Source of the DNA: Streptomyces fuscichromogenes
GTDB taxonomy: Bacteria; Actinomycetota; Actinomycetes; Streptomycetales; Streptomycetaceae
Length of the DNA stretch: 64,000 nt
Direction of reading: 5' to 3'
Assembly (NCBI RefSeq): GCF_014645815.1
Contig: NZ_BMML01000006.1
Location: 294,587 to 358,586 of the forward strand
The notes beneath the pieces were generated by a model. It made no database searches and had not been told where the DNA came from. It was given only the letters and a program-made list of their open reading frames with translations. This document shows, one piece after another, positions 8,758 to 16,778 of the stretch (position 1 is the stretch's first letter; each line of letters opens with the position of its first letter). Made by a program: the position numbers and the translations under genes.

Positions 8758-9963
8758 CTAGCCCACCGTCACCCGCAGCCCCTCCAGCCCCCGGATCACG
8801 AAGTTCGGCTTCCGGTCCGGCTCGGCCGCCAGGGTCAGGGTCGGCGCCCGTTCCAGCAACGCCGTCATGGAGGCGGCCAGTTCGATACGGGCCAGCGGGG
8901 CGCCGATGCAGTAGTGGATGCCCGCGCTGAAGGAGATGTGCGGGTTGTCGCGGCGGGTGAGGTCGAGGTGGTCGGGGCTCTCGAAGACGGCCGGGTCGTG
9001 GTTGGCGGAGCCGAAGAGCATGGCGATCTCGGCGCCGCGCGGGACCGTCGTCCCGTCGATCTCGATGTCGTCCAGCACCCAGCGTTCGAAGAGCTGGAGC
9101 GGGGTGTCGTAGCGCATCAGCTCCTCGATCGCGGTGGGGACCAGGGAGTGGTCGGCGCGGAGGGCGGCGAGCTGGGCGGGGTGGCGGAAGAGCGCGTACC
9201 AGCCGTTGACCGTGGCGTTGACGGTCGCCTCGTGACCGGCGTTGAGGAGCAGGACGGCGGTGGAGATCATCTCCTGCTCGGTGAGCCGGTCGCCCTCGTC
9301 GTGCGCCTCGATCAGCCCGGAGACCAGGTCGTCGCCGGGCTCCTTGCGCCGCTCGGCGATGAGCTCCCGCAGGTAGTCGGAGAACTCCACGGAGGCCCGG
9401 ACCGCCTTCGCCGCCGTGTCCTCGGACGGGCTCAGCTCGTACATCCCGCAGATGTCCGCCGACCAGGGGCGGAGCGGGGCGCGGTCCGCCTCCGGGATAC
9501 CCAGCATCTCGGCGATGACGGCGACGGGGAGGGGCTCGGCGACATCGGTGAGCAGGTCGCCGCCGCCCCGCCGGACCAGGCCGTCGACCAGCTCACCCGC
9601 GAGTTCCGCCACGTACGGCTTGAGCCGCTCGACCGTGCGCGGGGTGAACGCCTTCGACACCAGGCGGCGGATACGGGTGTGGTCCGGCGGTTCGAGGTCG
9701 AGCATGCCGTGGTCGTTGAGCGTGTGGAACGGCTCGTGCTCCGGCGCGGGCGCGGTCCGCCCGAAGTCCTCGTGCGTGAACCGGTGCTGGTACGTCCGCC
9801 CCAGCCGCCGGTCCCGCAGCAGCGCCGAGACGTCGGCGTGGTGCGGAACCAGCCACTGGTCGGTCCGCTCGAAGTACTGCACCCGGCCCCGGGCACGGAG
9901 TTCGGCATAGGAGGGGTACGGGTCGGCCAGGAAATCCGGGTCCCAGGGGTCGAAGGCTGTCAT
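8758..9963 (-). CDS. Cytochrome P450
   Basis: Soluble bacterial class I P450 monooxygenase of 401 residues. The heme-binding loop FSAGIHYCIGAPLARIE places the thiolate cysteine at residue 352, the I-helix oxygen-activation motif AGHEAT is at 242-247, and the K-helix E-x-x-R is E281-R284 in EELMR. The pattern and length match the CYP105/107-like actinobacterial group. It would need a ferredoxin and reductase, neither of which is adjacent. Nothing nearby indicates a biosynthetic cluster, so the substrate is unknown. The start ATG is preceded by little spacing before an apparent gene remnant on the other strand. Confidence 0.95.
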   Translation of the reverse strand: MTAFDPWDPDFLADPYPSYAELRARGRVQYFERTDQWLVPHHADVSALLRDRRLGRTYQHRFTHEDFGRTAPAPEHEPFHTLNDHGMLDLEPPDHTRIRRLVSKAFTPRTVERLKPYVAELAGELVDGLVRRGGGDLLTDVAEPLPVAVIAEMLGIPEADRAPLRPWSADICGMYELSPSEDTAAKAVRASVEFSDYLRELIAERRKEPGDDLVSGLIEAHDEGDRLTEQEMISTAVLLLNAGHEATVNATVNGWYALFRHPAQLAALRADHSLVPTAIEELMRYDTPLQLFERWVLDDIEIDGTTVPRGAEIAMLFGSANHDPAVFESPDHLDLTRRDNPHISFSAGIHYCIGAPLARIELAASMTALLERAPTLTLAAEPDRKPNFVIRGLEGLRVTVG

Positions 9964-10039
9964 GGACGGACGTTAGACCGCCGGTCCCCTTTCTGACCAG
10001 GGGTGTCTCAGGTCACCCGGCGTGATGCTGCTCCAGTAG

Positions 10040-10222
10040 CTTTCGGCGGGGCCAGTAGCTTGCCGACTCCGGACCCGGGACCTGCCCGGGATCGCGGTGC
10101 GGGCCGACGGCGGCAGAGGGCTCGCCCTCGTCCGGGCCTGCTCCGACCTGTGGGGCTGGCAGCCGCTGTCCAGGTTCGGCAACCGGGGCAAGTACGTGTG
10201 GTGCGAACGTGCCGCGACGTGA
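10040..10222 (+). pseudogene. C-terminal remnant of a HATPase (anti-sigma/RsbW-like) gene
   Basis: An open stretch of about 60 codons ending at TGA 10220-10222 encodes GIAVRADGGRGLALVRACSD followed by LWGWQP, a short basic linker and GKYVWCERAAT. This fits the C-terminal G2-box region of the small Streptomyces ATP-binding proteins related to RsbW/SpoIIAB (usual pattern GRGL-x-LV-x-AL-AD-x-WG ... GKTVW). There is no start codon with a ribosome site and the N-box and G1-box halves are absent, so the gene is truncated. A short direct repeat, CCAGTAGCT at 10033 and again at 10051, lies at its broken end. Identification rests on motif recognition only. Confidence 0.5.
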
Positions 10223-10230
10223 GACGCCGC

Positions 10231-11259
10231 CTAGTGCCAGCCGTGCCCGGACCCGGGGACCGTCACCGGCTGACCGCGGAAGCATCCGAGGGAGTAGGGG
10301 TACTCGCCGTTGAGGTGGTAGTGGTACATGACGACCTTCCTGCCGTCCCACATGATCGTGTGGGTGTGGCCGTGACAGACGTCCAGGTCGCTGTTCTTCA
10401 CGATCTTCCCGTCCTCGCCGCGCGGGCCGAAGATGCCGAAGCCGTCGATGGCGTATCCCACCAGCGGGGAGTGCCGGGGGCGGGAAGGGGTGTTCGTGGG
10501 CGCCTTCGAGGACCTGCTGCCGAAGCAGGTCTGCGAGGGGCCGTGGTAGTGGTACTGGGTGTCGTACGGATGGCCCCAGCAGCGGTCCAGCGGCAGCGCC
10601 GCGTTGGGGTCGACCGGTCGGTCCTGCGCGTCGGTGGCCACCTCCAGGTGGAAGGTACCGCCTGCCAGGGCCATCCCGGTCGTCAGCTGGTCGATGCAGG
10701 TGGGCCGGGCCCGAACAGAGGGGTCGCGTGGCACGGTGACGTCGAGGTTCCACGGCTCGATGGGGATCGCGGCGGCGTTGGGGTAACCGTGCGCGGGGAT
10801 CTCCGCGTAGTACTGGTAGGCGGGGGTGCCCTGCTGGACGGGGAAGCGCCCGGTGGAGTGGTCCGGGAGGCCGTTGCCCTGGAAACGCCGCCCGGTCCCG
10901 GTCGTCGTCACCTTCAGGTACTTGTGCCAGTGCATGGTCCCCGACACGAACGGGCGCTTGCGTACGTCGATCACACCGTGCGCGTCGATCCACGGCCGGT
11001 CTGGGCGGGTGAGGGTCCCCCCTTTGCAGGCGAAGAGGGTGTCGCGTCCGGGTGCGGCGATCGACGTGCCGGTGGCGGGTGTGCGCAGGCGGGTGATGAG
11101 GGTGCCGTCCGCCCCGCCCCGGGGTGCTTCTTCGGCCGCCCGCACGGGATGCGGCGCGGCCGTCGGCACGGTCCCGGGGCCGCTCGGGGCCGTCGACGGG
11201 CCCAGCAGCGAACAGGCGGCACCGGCCGCGAGGGCGACGGATCTGAGTACGCCGTACAT
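10231..11259 (-). CDS. Secreted YHYH-domain protein
   Basis: A 342-residue exported protein. The ATG at 11259 follows GGGGAG at a good distance and starts a signal peptide (MYGVLRSVALAAGAACSLLG). The mature part has two YHYH motifs (QYHYHGPSQTC and VMYHYHLNGEYPY) and the histidine-rich CHGHTHTIMWDG between them, plus YAIDGFGIFGPRG, which define the YHYH protein family, thought to be metal-binding extracellular proteins. Several cysteines (CKGG, CID, DRCWG, CFGS, CHGH, CFRG) may form disulfides. Longer upstream reading is possible but has no ribosome site. Function is unknown beyond likely metal coordination. Confidence 0.85.
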   Translation of the reverse strand: MYGVLRSVALAAGAACSLLGPSTAPSGPGTVPTAAPHPVRAAEEAPRGGADGTLITRLRTPATGTSIAAPGRDTLFACKGGTLTRPDRPWIDAHGVIDVRKRPFVSGTMHWHKYLKVTTTGTGRRFQGNGLPDHSTGRFPVQQGTPAYQYYAEIPAHGYPNAAAIPIEPWNLDVTVPRDPSVRARPTCIDQLTTGMALAGGTFHLEVATDAQDRPVDPNAALPLDRCWGHPYDTQYHYHGPSQTCFGSRSSKAPTNTPSRPRHSPLVGYAIDGFGIFGPRGEDGKIVKNSDLDVCHGHTHTIMWDGRKVVMYHYHLNGEYPYSLGCFRGQPVTVPGSGHGWH

Positions 11260-11487
11260 GCACGCTCCCCATCTCGGCAAGGAAGAGGCGGGCAGCGAAC
11301 CGGTGTCCCGGTCCGGTTCCCGCCGCCCGGCTCACCTCATCACGCGCGGCTGGCGACGCCCCGCCGACATGTACGCGCGTTCGGGTGAGCCCGCGTCCGC
11401 GGCGGGACGCACCGCCGCCCGCCGGCGGCACGGGGCGGCCTGGCGGGCGGTGGGGTGTGAATGACGGGGTTTCGGGTGCGCCCGGCG

Positions 11488-12435
11488 TCAGGGCGTGTAG
11501 CGCCGGTCTGCCAGGGACTGTGTGCGGTCGGTCGGGGGCCAGGGCGGTGGGGCCGGGACGGTGGCGGGGGCCGGCTGGTCGGCCCAGTTGCGCTGGCCGC
11601 CGACGACCTCGGGGTCGAACATGACGATCGCCGCCGCGAGGACCAGGGCCGCGACCGGGCCGGCCAGCATGACCAGCAGGAAGGCCAGCAGGCTCGTCGA
11701 GGACTGGCCGCCGGACTGCGCCTGGGGGACGTGCACGCTCACCGCGGCCATGCCGGTGTAGTGCATGGTCGCGACGGCCGCACCCATCACCAGGCTGGCG
11801 CCGACGGTCGCCCAGACCGCGCTGATCGACACCGCCGCCCAGAGCGCGGCGGTCGCGGCGACCACGGCGATCACCACGGAGAGGACGACGACCGTGGTGT
11901 CGTAGTGCACGGTGCCGCCGGTGTTCATCGCGGTCATGCCGAGGTAGTGCATCGCCGCCACGCCGAGACCGGTCAGGACACCGGCGATGCCCAGGGTGAC
12001 GGGGCCCGAACCCCGGTAGCCGACCAGGAAGACGCCGACCGCGACCACCCCGATGGCGACGAACAGGCTCAGCACCGTCCGGCCCGTGTCGTAGCTGACC
12101 AGAGCGCCGTCCACGCTGAAGCCGATCATCGCGATGAAGTGCATGGTCCAGATGCCGCACCCGAGGGACACCGCACCCAGGGCAAGCCAGCCGAAACGTT
12201 TCTCCCCATGCCCGCGGCCGATCGAACGGGTCGTGCAGCGCAGCGCCAGCACGGCACCCAGGCATGCCATCAGGTAGGCGGCTATCGGAGTTACCAGTCC
12301 GTAGTGGAACTCGGACACGTCAGCGGTCATCGCGGCAACTTTCTTCGCGCGAAACGGGGACGGGGGGCGGAAGGGGACGACTGCGGCTCCCGCCGGGGAA
12401 ACGGGAGTGGGAGGCAAAAGGACGGAATCAGCCAT
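11488..12435 (-). CDS. MHYT-domain membrane sensor protein
   Basis: Integral membrane protein of 315 residues with seven predicted helices. It carries the three MHYT signatures as WTMHFIAM, AAMHYLGM and ATMHYTGM, each on a helix facing the periplasm, a fold proposed to bind copper and sense O2, CO or NO. There is no GGDEF or EAL output domain; the C-terminus is a short proline-rich tail, as in other Streptomyces stand-alone MHYT proteins. The start at 12435 is favoured because GAAGGA lies nine bases upstream; a later start at 12330 (MTADVSEFHYG) lacks a good site. The start codon lies inside a perfect palindrome described separately. Confidence 0.88.
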   Translation of the reverse strand: MADSVLLPPTPVSPAGAAVVPFRPPSPFRAKKVAAMTADVSEFHYGLVTPIAAYLMACLGAVLALRCTTRSIGRGHGEKRFGWLALGAVSLGCGIWTMHFIAMIGFSVDGALVSYDTGRTVLSLFVAIGVVAVGVFLVGYRGSGPVTLGIAGVLTGLGVAAMHYLGMTAMNTGGTVHYDTTVVVLSVVIAVVAATAALWAAVSISAVWATVGASLVMGAAVATMHYTGMAAVSVHVPQAQSGGQSSTSLLAFLLVMLAGPVAALVLAAAIVMFDPEVVGGQRNWADQPAPATVPAPPPWPPTDRTQSLADRRYTP

Positions 12436-12447
12436 GTGGCTGATTCC
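12424..12447. promoter_or_regulatory. Perfect palindrome over the MHYT start codon
   Basis: An uninterrupted inverted repeat with 11-base arms (GGAATCAGCCA on both strands) around a two-base centre. On the coding (minus) strand it contains part of the ribosome site (GGAA of GAAGGAA) and the ATG itself at its centre. In RNA it could fold as a ten-pair hairpin that hides the site and exposes the ATG only in a tiny loop; as DNA it could be an operator. Which of the two is meant cannot be told from sequence. Confidence 0.6.
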
Positions 12448-12549
12448 TTCACCATTCAAACACAACTTACGCGCACTGTGTCCACTCCTGTACCGCCCGC
12501 GATCGAATCGCAACAACGACCGTGCGCATGGCATGTGCGTCGCTCCGTG

Positions 12550-13224
12550 CTACCCCGGCGTCACCAACCGCGCCTCGTACGCGAACACCGCCGCCTGGGT
12601 ACGGTCCCGCAGGCCCAGCTTCACCAGGATCCGGCTGACGTGGGTCTTGACGGTCGACTCGGCCACCACCAGGCGTTCGGCCATCTCCGCGTTGGACAGA
12701 CCCTGGGCGATGAGGACCAGGACCTCCGTCTCGCGGTCGGTGAGGTCGCCGTAGGCCGCGTGGGCGGTGGGCATCAGGCGCGGGGTGCCGGAGAGTTTCG
12801 AGAACTCGGTGATCAGGCGCCTGGTCACCGAGGGGGCCAGCAGGGCCTCGCCGGACGCCACCACCCGCACCCCGTCGGCAAGCTGACGGGCCGAGGCGTC
12901 CTTGAGGAGAAAGCCGGAGGCCCCGGCACGCAGCGCCTGGTAGACGTACTCGTCCAGGTCGAAGGTGGTCAGCACCAGGACCTTCGCCGCACCGTCGGCG
13001 GCCACGATCTCCCGGGTCGCCTCGATGCCGTTCAGCTCGGGCATGCGGATGTCCATCAGGACCACGTCCGGGGCGAGTTCACGGACCCGGTCCACCGCCT
13101 CCCGGCCGTTGACCGCCTCGCCGACGACCTCGATGTCCGGCATCGCGTTCAGCAGGACCGAGAAGCCCTCACGCACCATCATCTGGTCGTCGGCGATCAG
13201 TACGCGGATGGTGCCGTCGGTCAT
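12550..13224 (-). CDS. NarL/LuxR-type response regulator
   Basis: Two-component response regulator, 224 residues. The receiver domain (1-125) has acidic pocket D12/D13, phospho-acceptor D58 in VVLMDIRMPELNG, the conserved T in VLVLTTFDLDEYV and the K in FLLKDAS. The C-terminal LuxR helix-turn-helix (about 160-220) reads LTDRETEVLVLIAQGLSNAEMAERL followed by STVKTHVSRILVKLGLRDR. Its start overlaps the stop of the histidine kinase gene by ATGA, so the pair is co-translated. It is a close paralogue of the response regulator at 14694-15380. Confidence 0.95.
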   Translation of the reverse strand: MTDGTIRVLIADDQMMVREGFSVLLNAMPDIEVVGEAVNGREAVDRVRELAPDVVLMDIRMPELNGIEATREIVAADGAAKVLVLTTFDLDEYVYQALRAGASGFLLKDASARQLADGVRVVASGEALLAPSVTRRLITEFSKLSGTPRLMPTAHAAYGDLTDRETEVLVLIAQGLSNAEMAERLVVAESTVKTHVSRILVKLGLRDRTQAAVFAYEARLVTPG

Positions 13225-14588
13225 GCGTCACCTTCACCGGTGGTGGCGGGGACGGGGAGGAACACCGTCACCTCGTAGCCGCCCTCGGGCGTGGCGGCCG
13301 CCGTCATCTCGCCGTTCAGCATCGAGACCCGCTCCCGCATGCCCGTGAGGCCGTGGCCGGCGCCGGGTGAGGGCTTGATGAGGGCGGGCCGCGGCGGGGG
13401 ACCGTTGACGACACGCAGGCCCAGGCCGCCGATGACATAGCCGATCTCGACGCCGGCGCCCGCCCCCGGCGCATGACGCAGGGTGTTGCTCAGCGCCTCC
13501 TGGACGATGCGGTACGCCGACAGCTCCACGCCCTGCGGGAGTTCACGCACCGCTCCGGTGACCGTCTTGCCGACGGGCAGGCCCGCCTCCCGCACGTTGG
13601 CGAGCAGCGCGTCCAGGTCGGCGAGGGTGGGCTGCGGGGCGTCCGGCGCCTCGTAGTCCGCGGCGCGGACCACGCCCAGCACGCGGCGCAGTTCGGTGAG
13701 CGCCGCCACCGCGTTCTCCCGGATCGTGGCGAACGCCTTCTCCAGCTCCGGCGGCGGGTTCTCGACACGGTAGGGGGCGGCCTCCGCCTGGATGGCGACC
13801 ACCGACATGTGGTGCGCCACCACGTCGTGCAGCTCACGGGCGATCGTCGTGCGCTCCTCCAGCAGGGTGCGCCGGGACCGCTCCTGCGCCGTCTCCGTCT
13901 GCTGCGCGGTGACCGTCTGCTCGGCCTCCCGGCGGATCTGCCGGACGGAGGCGGCGAGCATGGATATCGCGGAGGCGACCAGCATCGACGCGACGTCGTT
14001 TCCGTCGCGGCTCGCGCCGAAGAGCGAGAGGGCCATGAAGCCGTAGAGGGCGGTGATCACCCACATCCAGGCCGCCGTCCGCGGCCGGGTGCGGACGGCG
14101 ACCACCGTCAGCACCACCAGGTGGGACAGGAAGCTGCCCGCCGCCCAGGGCCAGTCGTCCCAGGAACTGCTCAGCACGGCGCCGACCCAGGTCCCGGCGA
14201 GGGACAGCCAGAACGCGGCGACCGGACGCGCCAGCGTCAGCAGCACCGGCGCCAGCGCGAACAGCCCCGCCACCAGGGCCCCGAACTCCCCCAGCGAGGG
14301 GTCCGTGGCGGACACCAGCAGCGCCGCCCCGCCGGCCGCGACCACCGCGAGATGCGGGGCCCAGACGGCGTACTCCCGCCACCGGACGGGAAGGCGGCGG
14401 ACGAACGGGCGGTCCATGCTCATCCGGGGCAGCGGACGGTAGGCGAAGGCGTCCTGGAACAGGTCCTGCCGCAGTCTGCGCAGGGCGTCCAGCGCCGCCC
14501 GGACCTCCGGGCTGCGCGGCTTGTACGGTGCGAACGCGCCGTCCGGCCGCTCCGGCGGCAGCGGCTGCGTGTGGGTCGTCTCGGTCAC
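13221..14588 (-). CDS. HisKA_3-type sensor histidine kinase
   Basis: Membrane sensor kinase of 455 residues partnering the downstream response regulator. Residues 75-215 hold about five to six short-looped membrane helices, with little extracellular sequence, so it likely senses something in the membrane. The dimerisation and phosphotransfer domain has H254 in ARELHDVVAHHMSVVAIQAE, and the ATPase domain shows N-box RIVQEALSNTLRHAPG and G-box GAGHGLTGMRERV. GTG is the start. A 14-base motif shared with the region in front of the secreted hydrolase gene lies 67 bases upstream. Confidence 0.94.
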   Translation of the reverse strand: MTETTHTQPLPPERPDGAFAPYKPRSPEVRAALDALRRLRQDLFQDAFAYRPLPRMSMDRPFVRRLPVRWREYAVWAPHLAVVAAGGAALLVSATDPSLGEFGALVAGLFALAPVLLTLARPVAAFWLSLAGTWVGAVLSSSWDDWPWAAGSFLSHLVVLTVVAVRTRPRTAAWMWVITALYGFMALSLFGASRDGNDVASMLVASAISMLAASVRQIRREAEQTVTAQQTETAQERSRRTLLEERTTIARELHDVVAHHMSVVAIQAEAAPYRVENPPPELEKAFATIRENAVAALTELRRVLGVVRAADYEAPDAPQPTLADLDALLANVREAGLPVGKTVTGAVRELPQGVELSAYRIVQEALSNTLRHAPGAGAGVEIGYVIGGLGLRVVNGPPPRPALIKPSPGAGHGLTGMRERVSMLNGEMTAAATPEGGYEVTVFLPVPATTGEGDA

Positions 14589-14654
14589 GTACCCGACCGT
14601 AGGCGGAGGAGGGGGTAGCCGTCGTCACCAGTGAGGTGGGTCCTCGGGCATCCT

Positions 14655-14668
14655 TCTCAGGTACTACG
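14655..14668 (-). promoter_or_regulatory. Shared 14-base motif upstream of the first kinase gene
   Basis: On the minus strand this reads CGTAGTACCTGAGA. The identical 14-mer occurs upstream of the minus-strand alpha/beta hydrolase gene at 19115-19128. Both copies stand in front of a gene read in the same direction at 67 and 110 bases from the start. It may be a binding site for one of the two neighbouring response regulators, but this is inferred only from position and identity. Confidence 0.4.
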
Positions 14669-14693
14669 CGGAGCAGCGGCAGGCCGGTGCCGG

Positions 14694-15380
14694 TCAGTAT
14701 CCGGAGGGCCGTACCAGCCCGGACTCGTAGGCGAACACCGCGGCCTGGGTGCGGTCCCGCAGGCCCAGCTTCACCAGGATGCGGCCCACATGCGTCTTCA
14801 CGGTCTGCTCGGCGACCACCAGCCGCTCGGCGATCTCCGCGTTCGACAGGCCCTGCGCGATCAGGGTGAGGACCTCCGTCTCGCGCCCGGTCAGATCGCC
14901 CACGCGCACCTTCAGCGGGGCCCGTACCCCGCCCCCGTCCAGCTGGGAGAACTGGGCGATCAGCCGCCGGGTGACGACGGGCGCGAGCAGCGCGTCGCCG
15001 GCCGCCACCACCTGCACCGCCTCCGCCAGTTTGTCCGCGGACGCGTCCTTGAGCAGGAACCCGGACGCGCCGGCCCGCAACGCCTCGTACACGTACTCGT
15101 CCAGGTCGAAGGTGGTGAGCACCAGCACCCTGATGTACGGGCGTTCGCCGGTGATCCGGCGGGTGGCCTCGATGCCGTTCAGCTCGGGCATGCGGATGTC
15201 CATGAGGACGACGTCCGGGGTGAGTTCGGCGACCTTGGCCACCGCGTCCAGACCGTCCACCGCCTGGCCGACCACCTCGATGCCGGGCTGGGCGTTCAGC
15301 AGCACGGTGAAACCCTGCCGGACCATCTGCTGGTCGTCGGCGATGACCACGCGGATGGGGTCGCCGCTGCTGCTCGTCAT
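14694..15380 (-). CDS. NarL/LuxR-type response regulator (paralogue 2)
   Basis: Response regulator of 228 residues, same architecture as its neighbour at 12550-13224: acidic pocket D15/D16, phospho-acceptor D61 in VVLMDIRMPELNGIEATR, LVLTTFDLDEYVYEALRAG and a LuxR helix-turn-helix LTGRETEVLTLIAQGLSNAEI. The receiver and recognition helices are nearly identical to those of paralogue 1, so the two may recognise related DNA. It overlaps the second kinase gene by ATGA. The tandem arrangement points to a local duplication of the whole pair. Confidence 0.95.
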   Translation of the reverse strand: MTSSSGDPIRVVIADDQQMVRQGFTVLLNAQPGIEVVGQAVDGLDAVAKVAELTPDVVLMDIRMPELNGIEATRRITGERPYIRVLVLTTFDLDEYVYEALRAGASGFLLKDASADKLAEAVQVVAAGDALLAPVVTRRLIAQFSQLDGGGVRAPLKVRVGDLTGRETEVLTLIAQGLSNAEIAERLVVAEQTVKTHVGRILVKLGLRDRTQAAVFAYESGLVRPSGY

Positions 15381-16768
15381 GCGTGGTCGTCCTTCGGGTC
15401 GGGGGCACCGATGGTGCCGGAGGTGGGGTCCGCGGTGGGGCCGGGTACCGGGCGGGCGCCGGGTGCGGCGGCCGGGAGCTCCGCGAAGACCCGGTAGCCG
15501 CCGTCCGGCCGACGGCCCGCCGTCAGCGACCCGCCGAGCATCGCGGCCCGCTCCCGCATGCCGAGCAGCCCGTGCCCGGCGCCCGGCGACGGCGGCGCGG
15601 GCCCGTCCGGCCGGGAGTTCGCCACGGACACCAGGAGTCCGTAGGGGATGTACTCGATCTCGACATGCGCGGTCGCCCCCGGCGCGTGCCGCAGGACGTT
15701 GCTCAGCGCCTCCTGCACGATCCGGTACGCCGACAGCTCCACGCCCGACTGCATCGGGCGCCGCTCGCCGTTGATCCGGGCGGTGACGGTCAGACCGGCC
15801 GCCCTGGTGTTCTCGACCAGCGTGTCCAGCCGGTCCAGGGTGGGCTGCGGGCTGTGCGGACCGGTGCCGGGGACGTCGGGCGCGTCCTCGTCGGGGCTCT
15901 CGGAGCGCAGCACGCCCAGCACTCTGCGCAGTTCGGTCAGCGCCTCCAGCGCGTTCTGCCGGATGCCGTCGAGGTTCTCGCGCAGTTCGTCCGACGGGTT
16001 CTCCACCAGGTGCGGGGCGACCTGGGCCTGGATGGAGATGACCGACATGTGGTGGGCGACCACGTCGTGCAGCTCGCGCGCGATCCGGCTGCGCTCCTCC
16101 AGCAGGGTGCGCCGGGCCCGCTCCTCCTCGGTGAGCGAGGCCTGCCGGCCGAGTTCCGCGCGTGCCTCACGGCGGCCCCGCAGCGCCGTGCCGAGCGCCA
16201 CCACGATCGCGGCCAGCACGACGGTGACCACCGAGGTGGACTGGTGCGGCGGTGCGCCCCAGACGCCGTCGAGAAGCCAGGTGACCACCACGGTCACGGC
16301 CAGTGCCTCGAAGGCCACCCGGGCCCGGACCCGCAGCGTGAGCAGCAGCAGGACCAGCAGCTGCGCGATGATCCCGGCCACGGTCCAGGGCCAGGTGAAC
16401 AGGACCACCGGTGTCGTGCCCAGTCGGCCGTGCAGGGTGATGGCGCCCACCAGCATGGCCCCCGTCGACAGCCACCAGGCCGGGACGGGCCGCCACATCG
16501 CGAGCAGCACGGCGCCGCCCGGGGCGAAGCCGAGCAGAGAGGCGAGACCAGCGCCCAGGTGCCCGTTGTGCTGGAGCTGCGCGACGCCGCCGATCGTGAT
16601 GCCGATGGCCGCCACCCACAGCACTCCGTGCGGCAGCCAGCGCAGCCACACGGAGGGCGGCAGCGGGTCCAGGCGCACGGAGCACAGGTCGTCGCGGAGT
16701 GTCCGCAGCCAGCGCAGCACGCGGTCGGTCCCGATCCACTCCGCCCGCCGGGTCCGCGTCTCCGTCAC
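15377..16768 (-). CDS. HisKA_3-type sensor histidine kinase (paralogue 2)
   Basis: Sensor kinase of about 463 residues, same layout as paralogue 1: about six membrane helices in the first 200 residues, phosphotransfer histidine in RIARELHDVVAHHMSVISIQ (residue 234 from this start), N-box RIVQEALSNVLRHAPG and G-box GAGHGLLGMRERA. The GTG at 16768 is chosen because it aligns with the GTG-ACC-GAG start of paralogue 1; a GTG at 16786 is also open but would overlap the preceding acyltransferase stop. Transmembrane regions of the two kinases are diverged while the catalytic parts stay close, so they may sense different signals. Confidence 0.93.
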   Translation of the reverse strand: MTETRTRRAEWIGTDRVLRWLRTLRDDLCSVRLDPLPPSVWLRWLPHGVLWVAAIGITIGGVAQLQHNGHLGAGLASLLGFAPGGAVLLAMWRPVPAWWLSTGAMLVGAITLHGRLGTTPVVLFTWPWTVAGIIAQLLVLLLLTLRVRARVAFEALAVTVVVTWLLDGVWGAPPHQSTSVVTVVLAAIVVALGTALRGRREARAELGRQASLTEEERARRTLLEERSRIARELHDVVAHHMSVISIQAQVAPHLVENPSDELRENLDGIRQNALEALTELRRVLGVLRSESPDEDAPDVPGTGPHSPQPTLDRLDTLVENTRAAGLTVTARINGERRPMQSGVELSAYRIVQEALSNVLRHAPGATAHVEIEYIPYGLLVSVANSRPDGPAPPSPGAGHGLLGMRERAAMLGGSLTAGRRPDGGYRVFAELPAAAPGARPVPGPTADPTSGTIGAPDPKDDHA

Positions 16769-16778
16769 AGCGGTCAGC

